DNA of 64,000 bases from Phycisphaeraceae bacterium D3-23 (GCA_039555135.1 CP114179.1:744001-808000), one strand, 5' to 3'. Numbered from the stretch's first letter, positions 1-8,924 are shown. Translations and numbers: made by a program. Notes: a model not told the origin generated them from the letters alone.

Positions 1-2231
1 CCGCCATCGCCCATCCGACATCGCCCTTGGTCCTCGTCCCCCACCACGAGCTCTTCCACCGCTACGACACGGGCAAGGGCTCGCGCAACATCCGGCGGAT
101 CACGTCCACCGCGATCGAACGCGCGGGCACGGGCGATAGCACGGCCGGGAAGCTCGTCAGCGATATCTTCCTCGACATCGACCCGGGCGACTACGTCGTG
201 CACATCGACCACGGCATCGCGCTCTTCGCCGGGATCAAGACGCTGCGCCGCGAGGGCACGAGCCAGGAGTACCTCACCCTCGAGTTCGACGCCAGCGCCA
301 AACTGCACGTGCCGGTCACGCAGATCGACCTGATCCAGAAGTACGTCGGCGGGTTCTCGGGCCGACCGCCGCTGTCGAAGCTCGGCGGGAAACGCTGGAA
401 AAAACAGAAGGAATCCGTCGCCGAGGCCGTCAAGGACCTCGCCGCCGAGCTGCTGCGCGTGCAGGCCGCGCGGACCGTGCAGCCGGGCATCCGTTACCCC
501 GCCGACACGAATTGGCAGAAAGAATTCGAGGCCGAGTTCCCCTTCGACGAGACCGAGGACCAGCTCGCGGCGATCGCGGCGGTCAAGCGTGACATGGCCT
601 CGCCCCAGCCGATGGACCGGCTGATCTGCGGCGACGTCGGCTTCGGGAAGACCGAGGTCGCCATCCGCGCGGCGTTCAAGGCCGCCGAGTTCGGCAAGCA
701 GGTCGCCGTGCTCGTCCCCACCACCGTCCTCGCCGAGCAGCACGAGCGATCCTTCCGGGGGCGCATGGCGGACTACCCGTTCACGGTCGATTCGCTCTCG
801 CGTTTCAAGACCGGCAAGCAGCAGAAAACCACGCTCGAACGCGTCGCCAAAGGCCAGATCGACATCCTCATCGGCACGCACCGTATCCTCAGCAACGACG
901 TCAAGTTCGCTGACCTCGGCATGGTCATCATCGACGAGGAGCAGCGCTTCGGCGTCGAGCATAAGAACAAGCTGCTCCAGTTCCGCATGACCGCCGATGT
1001 CCTCACGCTTAGCGCGACGCCCATCCCGCGCACGCTGCACATGTCGATGGTCGGGCTCCGCGATATCTCGTCGCTCACCACCGCGCCCGTCGACCGACGC
1101 GCGATCGTCACCGAAGTCATCCCCCACAGCAAGGAACGCATCAAGCAGGCCCTCGTCCGCGAGCTCAACCGCGACGGCCAGGTCTTCTTCGTCCACAACC
1201 GTGTCAACAACATCGAGTCCGTCGCCGACGAGATCAAGCAGCTCGTGCCCGACGCGAAGGTCATCGTCGGCCACGGCCAGATGTCCCCGCGCCTGCTCGA
1301 AAAGATCATGCTCACCTTCATCCGCGGCGACGCCGACATCCTCGTCAGTACGACGATCATCGAGTCCGGCATCGACATCCCCACCGCGAACACGATGTTC
1401 ATCAACCAGGCCAACCACTTCGGGCTCGCCGAGCTGCACCAGCTCCGCGGCCGGGTCGGCCGATGGAAGCACCGCGCGTACTGCTACCTGCTGCTGCCCG
1501 AGGATAAATCCATCACTGAAGTCGCGGCCAAACGGCTCAAGGCGATCGAGAGCTACGCGATGCTCGGCGCGGGGTTCAAGATCGCGATGCGCGACCTCGA
1601 GATCCGCGGCGCGGGCAACCTGCTGGGCGCGGAGCAGTCGGGCCACATCGCGGCGGTGGGCTATGAGATGTACTGCCTGCTGCTCGAACAGGCCACCAAA
1701 CGCCTGAAAAACGAGCCCATCATCGACGCGAGCAAGACGCACCTCGAGCTGCCCTTCGCGGGCACACTGCCCAAGCGGTACATCAAGGCCGACAAGCACC
1801 GCATGTCCGCATACCGCCGGCTGACGCGCGTCGATGCGCTCGACGACCTCGACGCCGTCGTGCGCGACCTGACCGACGCCTACGGCAAGCCGCCGCCGCC
1901 GGCGCAGACCTTCATCGACATCACCGAGGTCCGCATCGCCGCGGCCGCGCTCGCGGTGGATCGGCTTCAACTCGAAGGCCCGGACCTGATCTTTACCCTG
2001 CGCACCATCGGCCAGGCCGCCGCGAAGCTGCAAGCCGTGTTCTCCGATGCGCCGGGCCGGCTGACCGTGCTCGACGAAAAAACACTCTACTGGCGGCCGC
2101 CCGCGCGGTACATTGATGAGCCCGCGACGCTGCTGGCCGTGCTGCGCAAGCTGCTGGTTCGGCCGGTGCGGGACACTGCCGCCCCATCCATCACGGAGAC
2201 ACCCCATGCCCCCGAAACAACCCACCGATGA
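1..2231 (+). CDS. mfd: Transcription-repair coupling factor Mfd (C-terminal part)
   Basis: Mfd is an ATP-driven DNA translocase that removes RNA polymerase stalled at lesions and recruits UvrA. The frame is open to the left window edge, so only about 740 codons of a protein that usually has 1,100-1,200 residues are present; the UvrB-like N-terminus lies outside. Visible in order: the CarD-like RNA-polymerase interaction domain (GDYVVHIDHGIALF, near 190-230), the RecG-like helicase with Walker A GDVGFGKTEVA (near 630) and DEEQ box DEEQRFGV (near 935), the SATPIPRTL motif (near 1012), helicase motif VI GRVGRWKHRAY (near 1450), and a C-terminal TRCF domain. The next gene starts inside its last 26 bases, so translation is probably coupled. 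The family call is secure. Confidence 0.97.
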   Translation, partial: AIAHPTSPLVLVPHHELFHRYDTGKGSRNIRRITSTAIERAGTGDSTAGKLVSDIFLDIDPGDYVVHIDHGIALFAGIKTLRREGTSQEYLTLEFDASAKLHVPVTQIDLIQKYVGGFSGRPPLSKLGGKRWKKQKESVAEAVKDLAAELLRVQAARTVQPGIRYPADTNWQKEFEAEFPFDETEDQLAAIAAVKRDMASPQPMDRLICGDVGFGKTEVAIRAAFKAAEFGKQVAVLVPTTVLAEQHERSFRGRMADYPFTVDSLSRFKTGKQQKTTLERVAKGQIDILIGTHRILSNDVKFADLGMVIIDEEQRFGVEHKNKLLQFRMTADVLTLSATPIPRTLHMSMVGLRDISSLTTAPVDRRAIVTEVIPHSKERIKQALVRELNRDGQVFFVHNRVNNIESVADEIKQLVPDAKVIVGHGQMSPRLLEKIMLTFIRGDADILVSTTIIESGIDIPTANTMFINQANHFGLAELHQLRGRVGRWKHRAYCYLLLPEDKSITEVAAKRLKAIESYAMLGAGFKIAMRDLEIRGAGNLLGAEQSGHIAAVGYEMYCLLLEQATKRLKNEPIIDASKTHLELPFAGTLPKRYIKADKHRMSAYRRLTRVDALDDLDAVVRDLTDAYGKPPPPAQTFIDITEVRIAAAALAVDRLQLEGPDLIFTLRTIGQAAAKLQAVFSDAPGRLTVLDEKTLYWRPPARYIDEPATLLAVLRKLLVRPVRDTAAPSITETPHAPETTHR

Positions 2232-2676
2232 AGCTGGCTGGCAGCGATGGTTCGCCGTCGAACTGTTCAACCACACCTGGTCTTTTATTGACAAGAAGGA
2301 TGCGCTGACGCAGGAGGAGAAGGACGAGATGCTTGCGGCGGCGATGGCGTCGCGATTCCACTGGGGCAAGGTTGGCGAACCGAGGAACCACGCCATTGGG
2401 GACTGGCAGATCAGCCGGGTCTACGCCGAGCACGGCAACGGGCCCGAGGCGGTCCGCTTCGGGCAGAAGTCGCTCAACGCCTGTGTCGAGCATTCCCTTG
2501 GCCCGTTTTTCACCGGCTACGCCCACGAAGCGATCGCACGCGGGCTCAAACTCGAGGGTGACGGGGTCGAGTACGACAAGCACCTGAAGCTCGCGCACAG
2601 GCTGGCCGAGAAAATCGAGAAAGACGACGACCGCAAGATGCTGCTGGACGACCTGCGCTATATCGAGGGGATGTGA
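2206..2676 (+). CDS. Conserved uncharacterised protein, 156 aa
   Basis: I chose the ATG at 2206 because GGAG lies 7 bases upstream (2195-2198) and the product begins cleanly MPPKQPTDEAG; an upstream in-frame start at 2113 would read out of frame through mfd. The sequence is mostly helical, with conserved-looking blocks FNHTWSFIDKK, ASRFHWGKVG, GDWQISRVYAEHG and AIARGLKLEGD. This resembles a widespread uncharacterised bacterial family with a TPR-like helical fold, but I know of no established function. There is no signal peptide or membrane segment. It overlaps mfd by 26 bases and runs into trmL through ATGTGATG, so the three genes are probably one transcription unit. Confidence 0.85.
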   Translation: MPPKQPTDEAGWQRWFAVELFNHTWSFIDKKDALTQEEKDEMLAAAMASRFHWGKVGEPRNHAIGDWQISRVYAEHGNGPEAVRFGQKSLNACVEHSLGPFFTGYAHEAIARGLKLEGDGVEYDKHLKLAHRLAEKIEKDDDRKMLLDDLRYIEGM

Positions 2677-3299
2677 TGCTGCACGTTGCGCTCTACCAGC
2701 CGATTATCCCGCAGAACGTGGGCAACATCGCGCGGACCTGCGTCGGGATGGATGCGCATCTGCACATCATCGGGCCGACGATCATCGACCTGTCGGACAA
2801 GGCGGTGAAACGCGCGGGGCTGGACTACTGGGACGACCTGACGCTGAGCGAGCACGCAAACCCGGAGGCGTTTTTTGCATGGGCGGAACAGAGGGGGAAC
2901 CCAACGACGAGCCGCGACCGTGAGGGAGCGGACCCTGGGGTCGGTAAAGACGAGTCTGCGGGTCCGCTCCCTCACGGTCGCGGCTCGTTGATGGCGAGCA
3001 CAACCCCGCCGGGCGGGCTCTTTGCCGTCACCAAGTTCGCGACGCGCCGGTTCGACGCGCCGCCCTACCGCGACGGCGACATCCTCCTCTTCGGCTCGGA
3101 ACGCGAAGGCCTCCCCCCGGAAGTACATGCTCGTTTCGACGACGCGCATAGGATCGCGATCCCGATCCCGGGCGCGGTGCGCAGCTACAACCTGGGCAAC
3201 AGCGTCGCAGTCGTCCTCGCCGCCGCGATGAGCGCGGCCGGGCTGTGGCCGAGAGATTGGGAGCCGAAGGAGGGGTATATCGGGCGCAATACGATGTAG
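2676..3299 (+). CDS. trmL: tRNA (cytidine/uridine(34)-2'-O)-methyltransferase TrmL, with inserted repeat
   Basis: This SPOUT-family enzyme transfers a methyl group from S-adenosylmethionine to the ribose of the tRNA wobble base. The ends fit TrmL/YibK well: VALYQPIIPQNVGNIARTC at the N-terminus, RRAGLDYW-like KRAGLDYWDD, then LLFGSEREGLPPE and the trefoil-knot cofactor segment IPIPGAVRSYNLGNSVAV near the C-terminus. The protein has 207 residues against about 155-160 for the family. The excess is a roughly 38-residue segment between FFAWAEQRG and GLFAVTKF that is encoded by a perfect 28-bp inverted repeat. The ATG at 2676 overlaps the previous stop (TGATG); a GTG at 2673 is the alternative. 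Whether the insert is tolerated in a surface loop is inference. Confidence 0.93.
   Translation: MLHVALYQPIIPQNVGNIARTCVGMDAHLHIIGPTIIDLSDKAVKRAGLDYWDDLTLSEHANPEAFFAWAEQRGNPTTSRDREGADPGVGKDESAGPLPHGRGSLMASTTPPGGLFAVTKFATRRFDAPPYRDGDILLFGSEREGLPPEVHARFDDAHRIAIPIPGAVRSYNLGNSVAVVLAAAMSAAGLWPRDWEPKEGYIGRNTM
2907..2988 (+). repeat. Palindromic repeat, family A copy 1 (in trmL)
   Basis: The left arm 2907-2934 and right arm 2961-2988 are perfect 28-bp reverse complements around a 26-base centre. The core is GAGCCGCGACCGTGAGGGAG. Because it is palindromic, both strands encode SRDREGAD and GPLPHGRGS. It keeps the trmL frame open. A second copy is at 26718. Confidence 0.92.
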
Positions 3300-3300
3300 C

Positions 3301-3945
3301 TCACTCGGCGTTGACCTTATGTCTGTAAGAGGGGTTGGCGTGTCCGCATTCGGGGCACATGCCGCTTGGAGTACCTCGCAAGTCGTATTCACACTCAGTG
3401 CAAACACGGCCGATGCCTCTGGCACGATTCATCGCATAGAAGTTGCCGGAGAAAAACATCACCAAAAACGCAAGCCAGCCCACGATTCCCAACACCGATT
3501 CCGTCGCATCAGCCGGATCGAGTAAAGCGTGCAGGATCGTTTTGTTTGAGAAGAACCCCGCCAACCCACGGCCCGGCTCACCCGTAAACGACCAGCGGTA
3601 GCTGCTGACTCCTGTCTGCCCGAGTATTTCGAATGCACACCAATGCCATACCGCAAACGACATCAGCCCGGCCACTGCAATGAACATTGCAATCTTCAAG
3701 CGTTGAGAACACCAGACCAAAAGCCAGACGGCCGGGACAATCAGCAGTGCAAGGTTCTCCGCCCATGCCCGATCGGCTGTGCCTGTCATGGTCACCTCAT
3801 TGCCATACAGGACACGGTCTGGGCCATAGAAAAGAAATGTGCTTTGTTGCAGCGTCGTAAGCAGAGTCACAACGACAAAACCGGCCCAGAAGTAGAAGAC
3901 CCACTTTGGGAGCTTAGATAGGTGTCGGGTGTCAATCGCATCCAT
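3301..3945 (-). CDS. Membrane protein with C-terminal zinc ribbon
   Basis: The 214-residue product has about four hydrophobic segments (near residues 15-32, 65-80, 85-105 and 155-172) followed by a short soluble tail with two CxxC pairs, CTEC and CPEC, spaced by the motif EYDLRGTPSGM. The CxxCxYDLRG zinc ribbon is common in planctomycete membrane proteins of unknown function. The 3' end faces trmL, leaving only one base between the two stops (convergent). Base composition is noticeably less GC-rich than its neighbours. No enzymatic motif is visible and no function can be given. Confidence 0.85.
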   Translation of the reverse strand: MDAIDTRHLSKLPKWVFYFWAGFVVVTLLTTLQQSTFLFYGPDRVLYGNEVTMTGTADRAWAENLALLIVPAVWLLVWCSQRLKIAMFIAVAGLMSFAVWHWCAFEILGQTGVSSYRWSFTGEPGRGLAGFFSNKTILHALLDPADATESVLGIVGWLAFLVMFFSGNFYAMNRARGIGRVCTECEYDLRGTPSGMCPECGHANPSYRHKVNAE

Positions 3946-3963
3946 CGCTGAGTCCCCTCATGC

Positions 3964-4680
3964 TCACACCCGCCCGCGGTTCGCCATCCATTCGCCGCGG
4001 GTGTTGATGGCGCGGTGGTAGTGCGTTGCATCTTCGTCGTTGAAGCAGACGAAGGTGATGCGTTGGGGGAGTTCGTTTCTCAAGAGGTGGCCGTGGGCGT
4101 GGCCGAAGGCGATGCGGGCGGCGCGGGGCTTGGGGAAGCGGAAGACGCCGGTGCTGACGGCGGGGATCGCGAGGTGCTGGATGTCGTGTTTCACGGCCAG
4201 CGCGAAGAGCTGCACATAGCACGAGGCGAGGAGGTTGTCGGCGTGGGTGTAGCCGAGCTTGGCGGTGTTGTCGATGGGCGCGCCGGGCATCGCGTAGGTT
4301 GCCGAGGACTCACTTTCCGGGGGCGGGGTGGGCCAGACCGGGCCGACGGCGTGGAGGATGTGGCGGATGCCCTTGTTTTCTAGTGCAAACGCGGGGCTGT
4401 GTTTCGCTAAACCTGTCGGGCAGCCCGCCGGATGGTGCTCGCGGTTGTAGGCGACCAGTTCGCCGCGCCCCGCCGCCTCGTGGATCGCGCCATCGACGCC
4501 GCCGCCGCCGAGGAGCGATTCGTTCGCGGCGTTTGCGATGGCATCGACGCCGAGGTTGAGGGGTAGCGCGGTGATGTCGCCGACGTGGACCGCGAGACGC
4601 GCGAGCGGGTCGTTGAGCGCGTGGTCGGCTGGGGTCTGACCTGAGATGGGTAGCGGGTGGTCCATCGCAATAGCCGCCAT
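3964..4680 (-). CDS. Macro domain protein (ADP-ribose-binding)
   Basis: Macro domains bind ADP-ribose and derivatives, and many hydrolyse O-acetyl-ADP-ribose or remove ADP-ribose from proteins. The diagnostic loop VDAIANAANESLLGGGGVDGA is present, followed by IHEAAGRGE and, near the end, the phosphate-binding loop AIPAVSTGVFRFPK. The rest of the fold appears complete. I chose the ATG at 4680: the longer alternative begins with GTG at 4704, inside a dispersed palindrome (4700-4719), and its residues look repeat-derived. ATG 4665 is also possible, and none of these starts has a strong Shine-Dalgarno sequence. The substrate cannot be told from sequence. Confidence 0.9.
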   Translation of the reverse strand: MAAIAMDHPLPISGQTPADHALNDPLARLAVHVGDITALPLNLGVDAIANAANESLLGGGGVDGAIHEAAGRGELVAYNREHHPAGCPTGLAKHSPAFALENKGIRHILHAVGPVWPTPPPESESSATYAMPGAPIDNTAKLGYTHADNLLASCYVQLFALAVKHDIQHLAIPAVSTGVFRFPKPRAARIAFGHAHGHLLRNELPQRITFVCFNDEDATHYHRAINTRGEWMANRGRV

Positions 4681-4699
4681 GTCATACGCGGCGGGGAGA

Positions 4700-4719
4700 C
4701 CCACGGATGGATCCGTGGG
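4700..4719 (+). repeat. Short palindrome, family B copy 1
   Basis: CCCACGGAT and ATCCGTGGG flank a two-base centre. Related copies lie at 29081-29101 (one arm altered) and 53692-53712. It sits at the 5' end of the macro domain gene and creates a false upstream GTG start. Confidence 0.75.
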
Positions 4720-4750
4720 CTTCGCAGTGCCATCGGTTCGTTCGTATCGC

Positions 4751-5500
4751 TCAGTCGCGCAGCGCGACGGGCTTGTCGAGGATTTCTTTGAGGACGATCG
4801 CCTGGCGCAGCGATCGCCGGTTGAGCTTGCTGAAGTCGATCAGCGCGTCTCTGCGTTTGGATCGGCCAAGCGGGGACATCGCGGCCTCCTGCTTGCGGAC
4901 GCCCTCGCCGCGCCGCGTCGTTTTGTGGACGCGCTCGTGCGACTCGCTGTGCTTGCGCGCTTCACGCTGCTTGATATCCGAAAGCGAGCGTTTGGATGCG
5001 GCCTTCTGCGCGCGTTTCTGTTTCAAGCTCTGCTTGGATTGAGTCTGGGGCTGCTGAGGTTGTTGCCGCTGTTGTTGCCGGCGTGCCTGCTGCTGGCGTT
5101 GTTGTTGCTGATACTGCTGCTGTTGACGCTGGCGTTCCTGCTGGGCCTGCTGCTGGCGTTCGCGTAGCGCCTGTTCCTGTTGCTGGCGGAGCGACTCAGC
5201 CTGGTGGTCGACGCGGGGCTGGCCGCCCTGCTGCTGTGCGGCGCGTTGGCGTGCCATCTCGATGCGCTCGGCCATGCTCATCGACGACGGGTCACGCTGG
5301 GCGGCCTGCGTCGTATCCATCCCACGCTGCTGGGCCTGCTGATGGAGTTCGGCGCGGCGGCGCTCGGCGAGCTCGTCGTAGTTGGGCCGATTGCCCGCCT
5401 TGTTCTTCTTGTTGTTGCTCTCGTTCATCGCGGTGACGGCTTTGATAATCCACCCGCCGACGACGATGACCAGGATGACGATCGTTCCAAATGTGCCCAT
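4751..5500 (-). CDS. Gln/Arg-rich single-pass membrane protein
   Basis: The product has 249 residues. An N-terminal hydrophobic anchor (residues 2-24, TIVILVIVVGGWIIKAV) is followed by a long low-complexity Q/R-rich region of roughly 100 residues and a basic segment. The last 24 residues (LNRRSLRQAIVLKEILDKP and onward) look ordered and conserved. This pattern of an anchor, a disordered linker and a C-terminal RQAIVLxEIL motif occurs in uncharacterised planctomycete proteins; no function is known to me. AAGGGA precedes the ATG at 5500. Its start lies 2 bases past the stop of the ABC ATPase gene, so the two are probably co-transcribed. Confidence 0.8.
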   Translation of the reverse strand: MGTFGTIVILVIVVGGWIIKAVTAMNESNNKKNKAGNRPNYDELAERRRAELHQQAQQRGMDTTQAAQRDPSSMSMAERIEMARQRAAQQQGGQPRVDHQAESLRQQQEQALRERQQQAQQERQRQQQQYQQQQRQQQARRQQQRQQPQQPQTQSKQSLKQKRAQKAASKRSLSDIKQREARKHSESHERVHKTTRRGEGVRKQEAAMSPLGRSKRRDALIDFSKLNRRSLRQAIVLKEILDKPVALRD

Positions 5501-5502
5501 GG

Positions 5503-6450
5503 CTAGTCCCTTGCGTCGGTTGCGTCGTCGCGTTCGCCGATCGATGTGGCCGGTGGCATTGTAGCGGCGTTTGCGCCCGGGCCGACGATCAGGGTCGGCC
5601 GACCCGCCGGGTCATCCGCGTCGGGTGGCTGTTCGCGGAGCACGACACCGTACACCGGGGCCAGCACCGAGGGCGTCAGCACATCGTGCCAGGGCCCGGC
5701 CTCGACGAGTTTGCCTTGGTCGAGCAGCCAGCAATCGTCCGCGTAGCGCAGCGCGAGGTTGAGGTCGTGAACAACGACGAGCACCGCCAACCCCTCGGCC
5801 GCTCGCTCACGCAAACCAAGCATCGTCGTATGCGCATGCCGCAGGTCCAGATGGCTGGCGGGCTCATCGAGCAGCATGACGCGCCCGCCGCCGATCGCCT
5901 GCGTCTGTGCTCGCGCGAGGAGGACGCGTTGCTGCTGCCCGCCGGAGAGCTGGGCGTAGGGCCGGTCGGAGACATCTTTTAGCCCCGTATCGTCGAGGAT
6001 CGTATCAATGTCGCTCGCACGCTTGGTTTGGTCCCCTGCGGCGAACCGACCCATCGTCACGATCTGCCGGACGGTGAAACCGAAGCGCACGCCCGCGCGC
6101 TGCGGGACGTAGCTGATCCAGCGTGCGCGGTCGGCGGGCCGGAGCTTCGCGACGTCGAGCCCGGCGAGGGTGGCCTTGCCTTGGGTCGGATGCAACGCCC
6201 CGAGCATGATGCGCATCAGCGTGGACTTACCCGCCGCGTTAGGGCCGACGAGCGACGTCACCCGCCCCGCCCGGAGCGTCGTGTCGATGTCGCGCAGCAC
6301 CGGCCGACCCCGCCGGTAGTGGAACCCGACGCCCTCGACCCGCATGACCGGCGCGGCGTCCACCGCAACGCTTGGGCGCGGCATACCCAGCACCTCGGCC
6401 GCGAGGTCGCTTGCCGTCTCAGGCGTCTCAAGCTCGACATTTTCGGACAT
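5503..6450 (-). CDS. ABC transporter ATP-binding protein (FecE/BtuD-like)
   Basis: This is the nucleotide-binding subunit of an importer of the metal-chelate type (iron siderophore, haem or cobalamin). Walker A GPNAAGKST, Q-loop YVPQRAG, signature LSGGQQQR, Walker B VMLLDEPASHLD and switch histidine VVHDLNLALRYADD are all intact, so it should hydrolyse ATP. The order and the wording around the D-loop and H-loop match the FecE/BtuD/HmuV group. A 45-residue N-terminal extension and a 40-residue C-terminal tail exceed the usual 255-270 residues. No permease or substrate-binding gene lies beside it, so the substrate is unknown. It is divergent from the coiled-coil gene at 6644. Confidence 0.92.
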   Translation of the reverse strand: MSENVELETPETASDLAAEVLGMPRPSVAVDAAPVMRVEGVGFHYRRGRPVLRDIDTTLRAGRVTSLVGPNAAGKSTLMRIMLGALHPTQGKATLAGLDVAKLRPADRARWISYVPQRAGVRFGFTVRQIVTMGRFAAGDQTKRASDIDTILDDTGLKDVSDRPYAQLSGGQQQRVLLARAQTQAIGGGRVMLLDEPASHLDLRHAHTTMLGLRERAAEGLAVLVVVHDLNLALRYADDCWLLDQGKLVEAGPWHDVLTPSVLAPVYGVVLREQPPDADDPAGRPTLIVGPGANAATMPPATSIGERDDATDARD

Positions 6451-6643
6451 CGCGTCGGTCCCGTTGAAGCGAGTTTCGGCTCAGCGTTATCACCGGTGTA
6501 AACGCTCGGGCCCATCGGGGCAAGCGCGGTTGTGTGGATTTTACCTTCCGTGTCGCTTAGGTCACCCTGTCAATCGTCCGATGTGCAAGAGGCCGGCCCC
6601 CCTCGTTTTTCCCGGCACCCTTCAACTCCCCTAATGGTGGCCC

Positions 6644-8890
6644 ATGGGACAGCAAGAAAACAACCCGACGTCGACGCCCGAAACCGCCCCCGAAGCGGAA
6701 GGCGTTCCCCAGCCGCTCAACCTGCTGAGCGATCTGGAAGACCGCCTCGGTCAGCTCCGCGACTGGCAAACGCAGACCGATCAGCAGCTGCGCGCGATCC
6801 AGGAAGAGTCGCAGCGCATCGAGAAGACGCGCGTCCAGACGCAGGAGCTCAAGGACGAGATCGACCGCCGACAAAGCGAGCTCGACGAGCAGAATGACGC
6901 GCTGGGCCAGGACCGCGAAGTGATCGTGCAGGAACGCGCCCAGATCGCCAAGGACCGCAAGGCGATCGAGGACGAGCTCACGACGCTGGACACGATGCGC
7001 GATGAGTTGGAAACCGACCGCCAGCAGACACAGCAGGACGGCGAAGCACTCGCACAGCGCCAGCAGGAACTCGAAGATTCATGGACCGCGCTGCGTGAAC
7101 GCGAGCAGGAAGCCGATCAGCGCGACCAAGCCCTCGACCAGCGTCACGACGAGATCGACCAGTGGCAGCTCAAGCTGCAGGACCGCCAGCAGCAGCTCGA
7201 CGATGACCGGGCCGAGCTCGACCGCTGTTTCGAGAAGCTCGAACACGCCCGGCAGGAATTCGCCCAACAGCGTGAACAACTCGAAAGTGATCGCTTTGAA
7301 CTGGAAGAGGCGCGCGGCGGGTTCGAGGACGATCAGCTCGCGTTTGAAGAGAAGAAAGACAAGTACAACCAGTCGCGTGAACAGCTCGAGAAGCAGAAGC
7401 TGGACCTGAAGCTGCGTCTTGAAGCGCTCGAGGCGCAGCAGACCATCCTCAACAAGGCACGCCAGGAGCTGTCCGAGCAGGCGGTAATCCTTCCCGAAGA
7501 TGCGCAGGAACATGCGGCCGAGCTGCAGCAGGCCCGGGCCGAGATCAGCGAAGCCCGCGCCGCGTTGGATCAAGAACGTGAATCGCTCCAGTCCGCACGT
7601 GAGCAACTCAATGAGATCGAGGCCGAGCTCGTGCAGCGCGAGGAGGCCCTGTTCGCACAAGGCACGGCCGACAGCGAGCAGTCCGAAGCGGTGCAAGCCC
7701 GGCTCGCTGAGCTTGAAGCGCGTGATGCGCAGACACAGGCGGTTCTCGCCGATGCACAGGCCCAGGCCGAGTTCGCCCGCGAGCAGGTCGCCGAGCTTGA
7801 AAGCCGGCAGGCCGCATTCGACGAGAAGCGTGCGCAGTTCAAGCAGACGCTGCAGGAAACCCGCCAACAGGTCGAGGCCGAGCGCGAGCATGTGCGTCTG
7901 AAGGAAGAGGCCGTGGACAAGCGGGCCTACGAAATCGAGACGTTTAAATCGAAGTACGAAGCCAACAAGGGCAAGCTCAAAGCCTTGAATGAAGCGTTGC
8001 AGAGCCGGCGTTCGAAGCTGCACCGATATCGCAAGCTTTTGCGAAAGCGGTCGGGCGCGTTGCAGGACGCCGAGCTGCGTGTGCAATCGTCGAGCCAGCA
8101 GTTCACGGGGCTCGAGAAAGAACGGCAGATGCTGGTCGAGGTTAAGAAATTCCTCGAAGCCAGCGAGGGCGAGATGGTCCGGCGATGGGCGAGCGCGCGC
8201 GCGGCGACGATCGTGGTCGCCGCGGCGATCGCGTTGGTGCTGATGGCCGGGGCGAGCTACTTTGCCGGCAAGCAGCTGGTCGAGCCCCAGTGGCAGGCAA
8301 CCAGCGCGATCCAGGTCACGCTCAGCGCCGACGAGCCGACGCCCAGCGACGAGGCCTGGCTCAAAGGGTTCCAGGCCACCGCGCTGAGCGATGAAGTCCT
8401 CACCAGCACACTCACCTACCTCGACCGCGCCGACAGCGGCGCGGTACGGATCGCGAGCAACACCGAGCAGCTCGCCGCACACCTACACGAGCACCTGACG
8501 GTCAGCGGCATCGCCGGCCGGGGCGAGCTCATCTACCAGAGCCCGCACAAGGACGAGACCAAGCCCGTGCTCGAAGCGCTCACCAAGGCCACCGCCGTCG
8601 CAATGACCATCCGGGACAACGAGACCTACGGCGAGCCGCGCACCGAAGTCATCCAGTCAGCCGCAGCCATCAACCGCCCGATCGCCAACGGTACGAGCAG
8701 CCAGCTCACGATGTCGGGCATGATCTTTGCCGGGCTCGTCCTCACCGGCGCAGCCGTCTGGTTCCTGCTTCGCATGATGCTGCTGCGGAGCAAGCGGATG
8801 TTCGGCGACGAGCAGATGCCCCAGCTCACGCTACTCGACAAGCCCGAGACCTGGTCGCCCCTGCACGCAGGCGAAACCGCCGGGAAGTAG
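6644..8890 (+). CDS. Long coiled-coil protein with Wzz-like membrane module
   Basis: The 748-residue product has no signal peptide. Residues about 25-500 are an almost unbroken heptad-rich coiled coil dense in E, Q, R, L and D. Then come a transmembrane helix (about 519-541), an extracytoplasmic segment of about 145 residues starting VEPQWQATSAIQVTLSADEP, and a second transmembrane helix (about 690-713, SGMIFAGLVLTGAAVWFLL) with a short tail. Two membrane helices bracketing such a segment resemble Wzz/GumC chain-length regulators of polysaccharide export. The similarity is topological and not proven. The orientation puts the coiled coil in the cytoplasm. It stands alone; a stem-loop at 8925-8961 ends the unit. 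Confidence 0.8.
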   Translation: MGQQENNPTSTPETAPEAEGVPQPLNLLSDLEDRLGQLRDWQTQTDQQLRAIQEESQRIEKTRVQTQELKDEIDRRQSELDEQNDALGQDREVIVQERAQIAKDRKAIEDELTTLDTMRDELETDRQQTQQDGEALAQRQQELEDSWTALREREQEADQRDQALDQRHDEIDQWQLKLQDRQQQLDDDRAELDRCFEKLEHARQEFAQQREQLESDRFELEEARGGFEDDQLAFEEKKDKYNQSREQLEKQKLDLKLRLEALEAQQTILNKARQELSEQAVILPEDAQEHAAELQQARAEISEARAALDQERESLQSAREQLNEIEAELVQREEALFAQGTADSEQSEAVQARLAELEARDAQTQAVLADAQAQAEFAREQVAELESRQAAFDEKRAQFKQTLQETRQQVEAEREHVRLKEEAVDKRAYEIETFKSKYEANKGKLKALNEALQSRRSKLHRYRKLLRKRSGALQDAELRVQSSSQQFTGLEKERQMLVEVKKFLEASEGEMVRRWASARAATIVVAAAIALVLMAGASYFAGKQLVEPQWQATSAIQVTLSADEPTPSDEAWLKGFQATALSDEVLTSTLTYLDRADSGAVRIASNTEQLAAHLHEHLTVSGIAGRGELIYQSPHKDETKPVLEALTKATAVAMTIRDNETYGEPRTEVIQSAAAINRPIANGTSSQLTMSGMIFAGLVLTGAAVWFLLRMMLLRSKRMFGDEQMPQLTLLDKPETWSPLHAGETAGK

Positions 8891-8924
8891 CGTCGCCCGC
8901 TTCCATCCTGAGAATTGTGCCACC

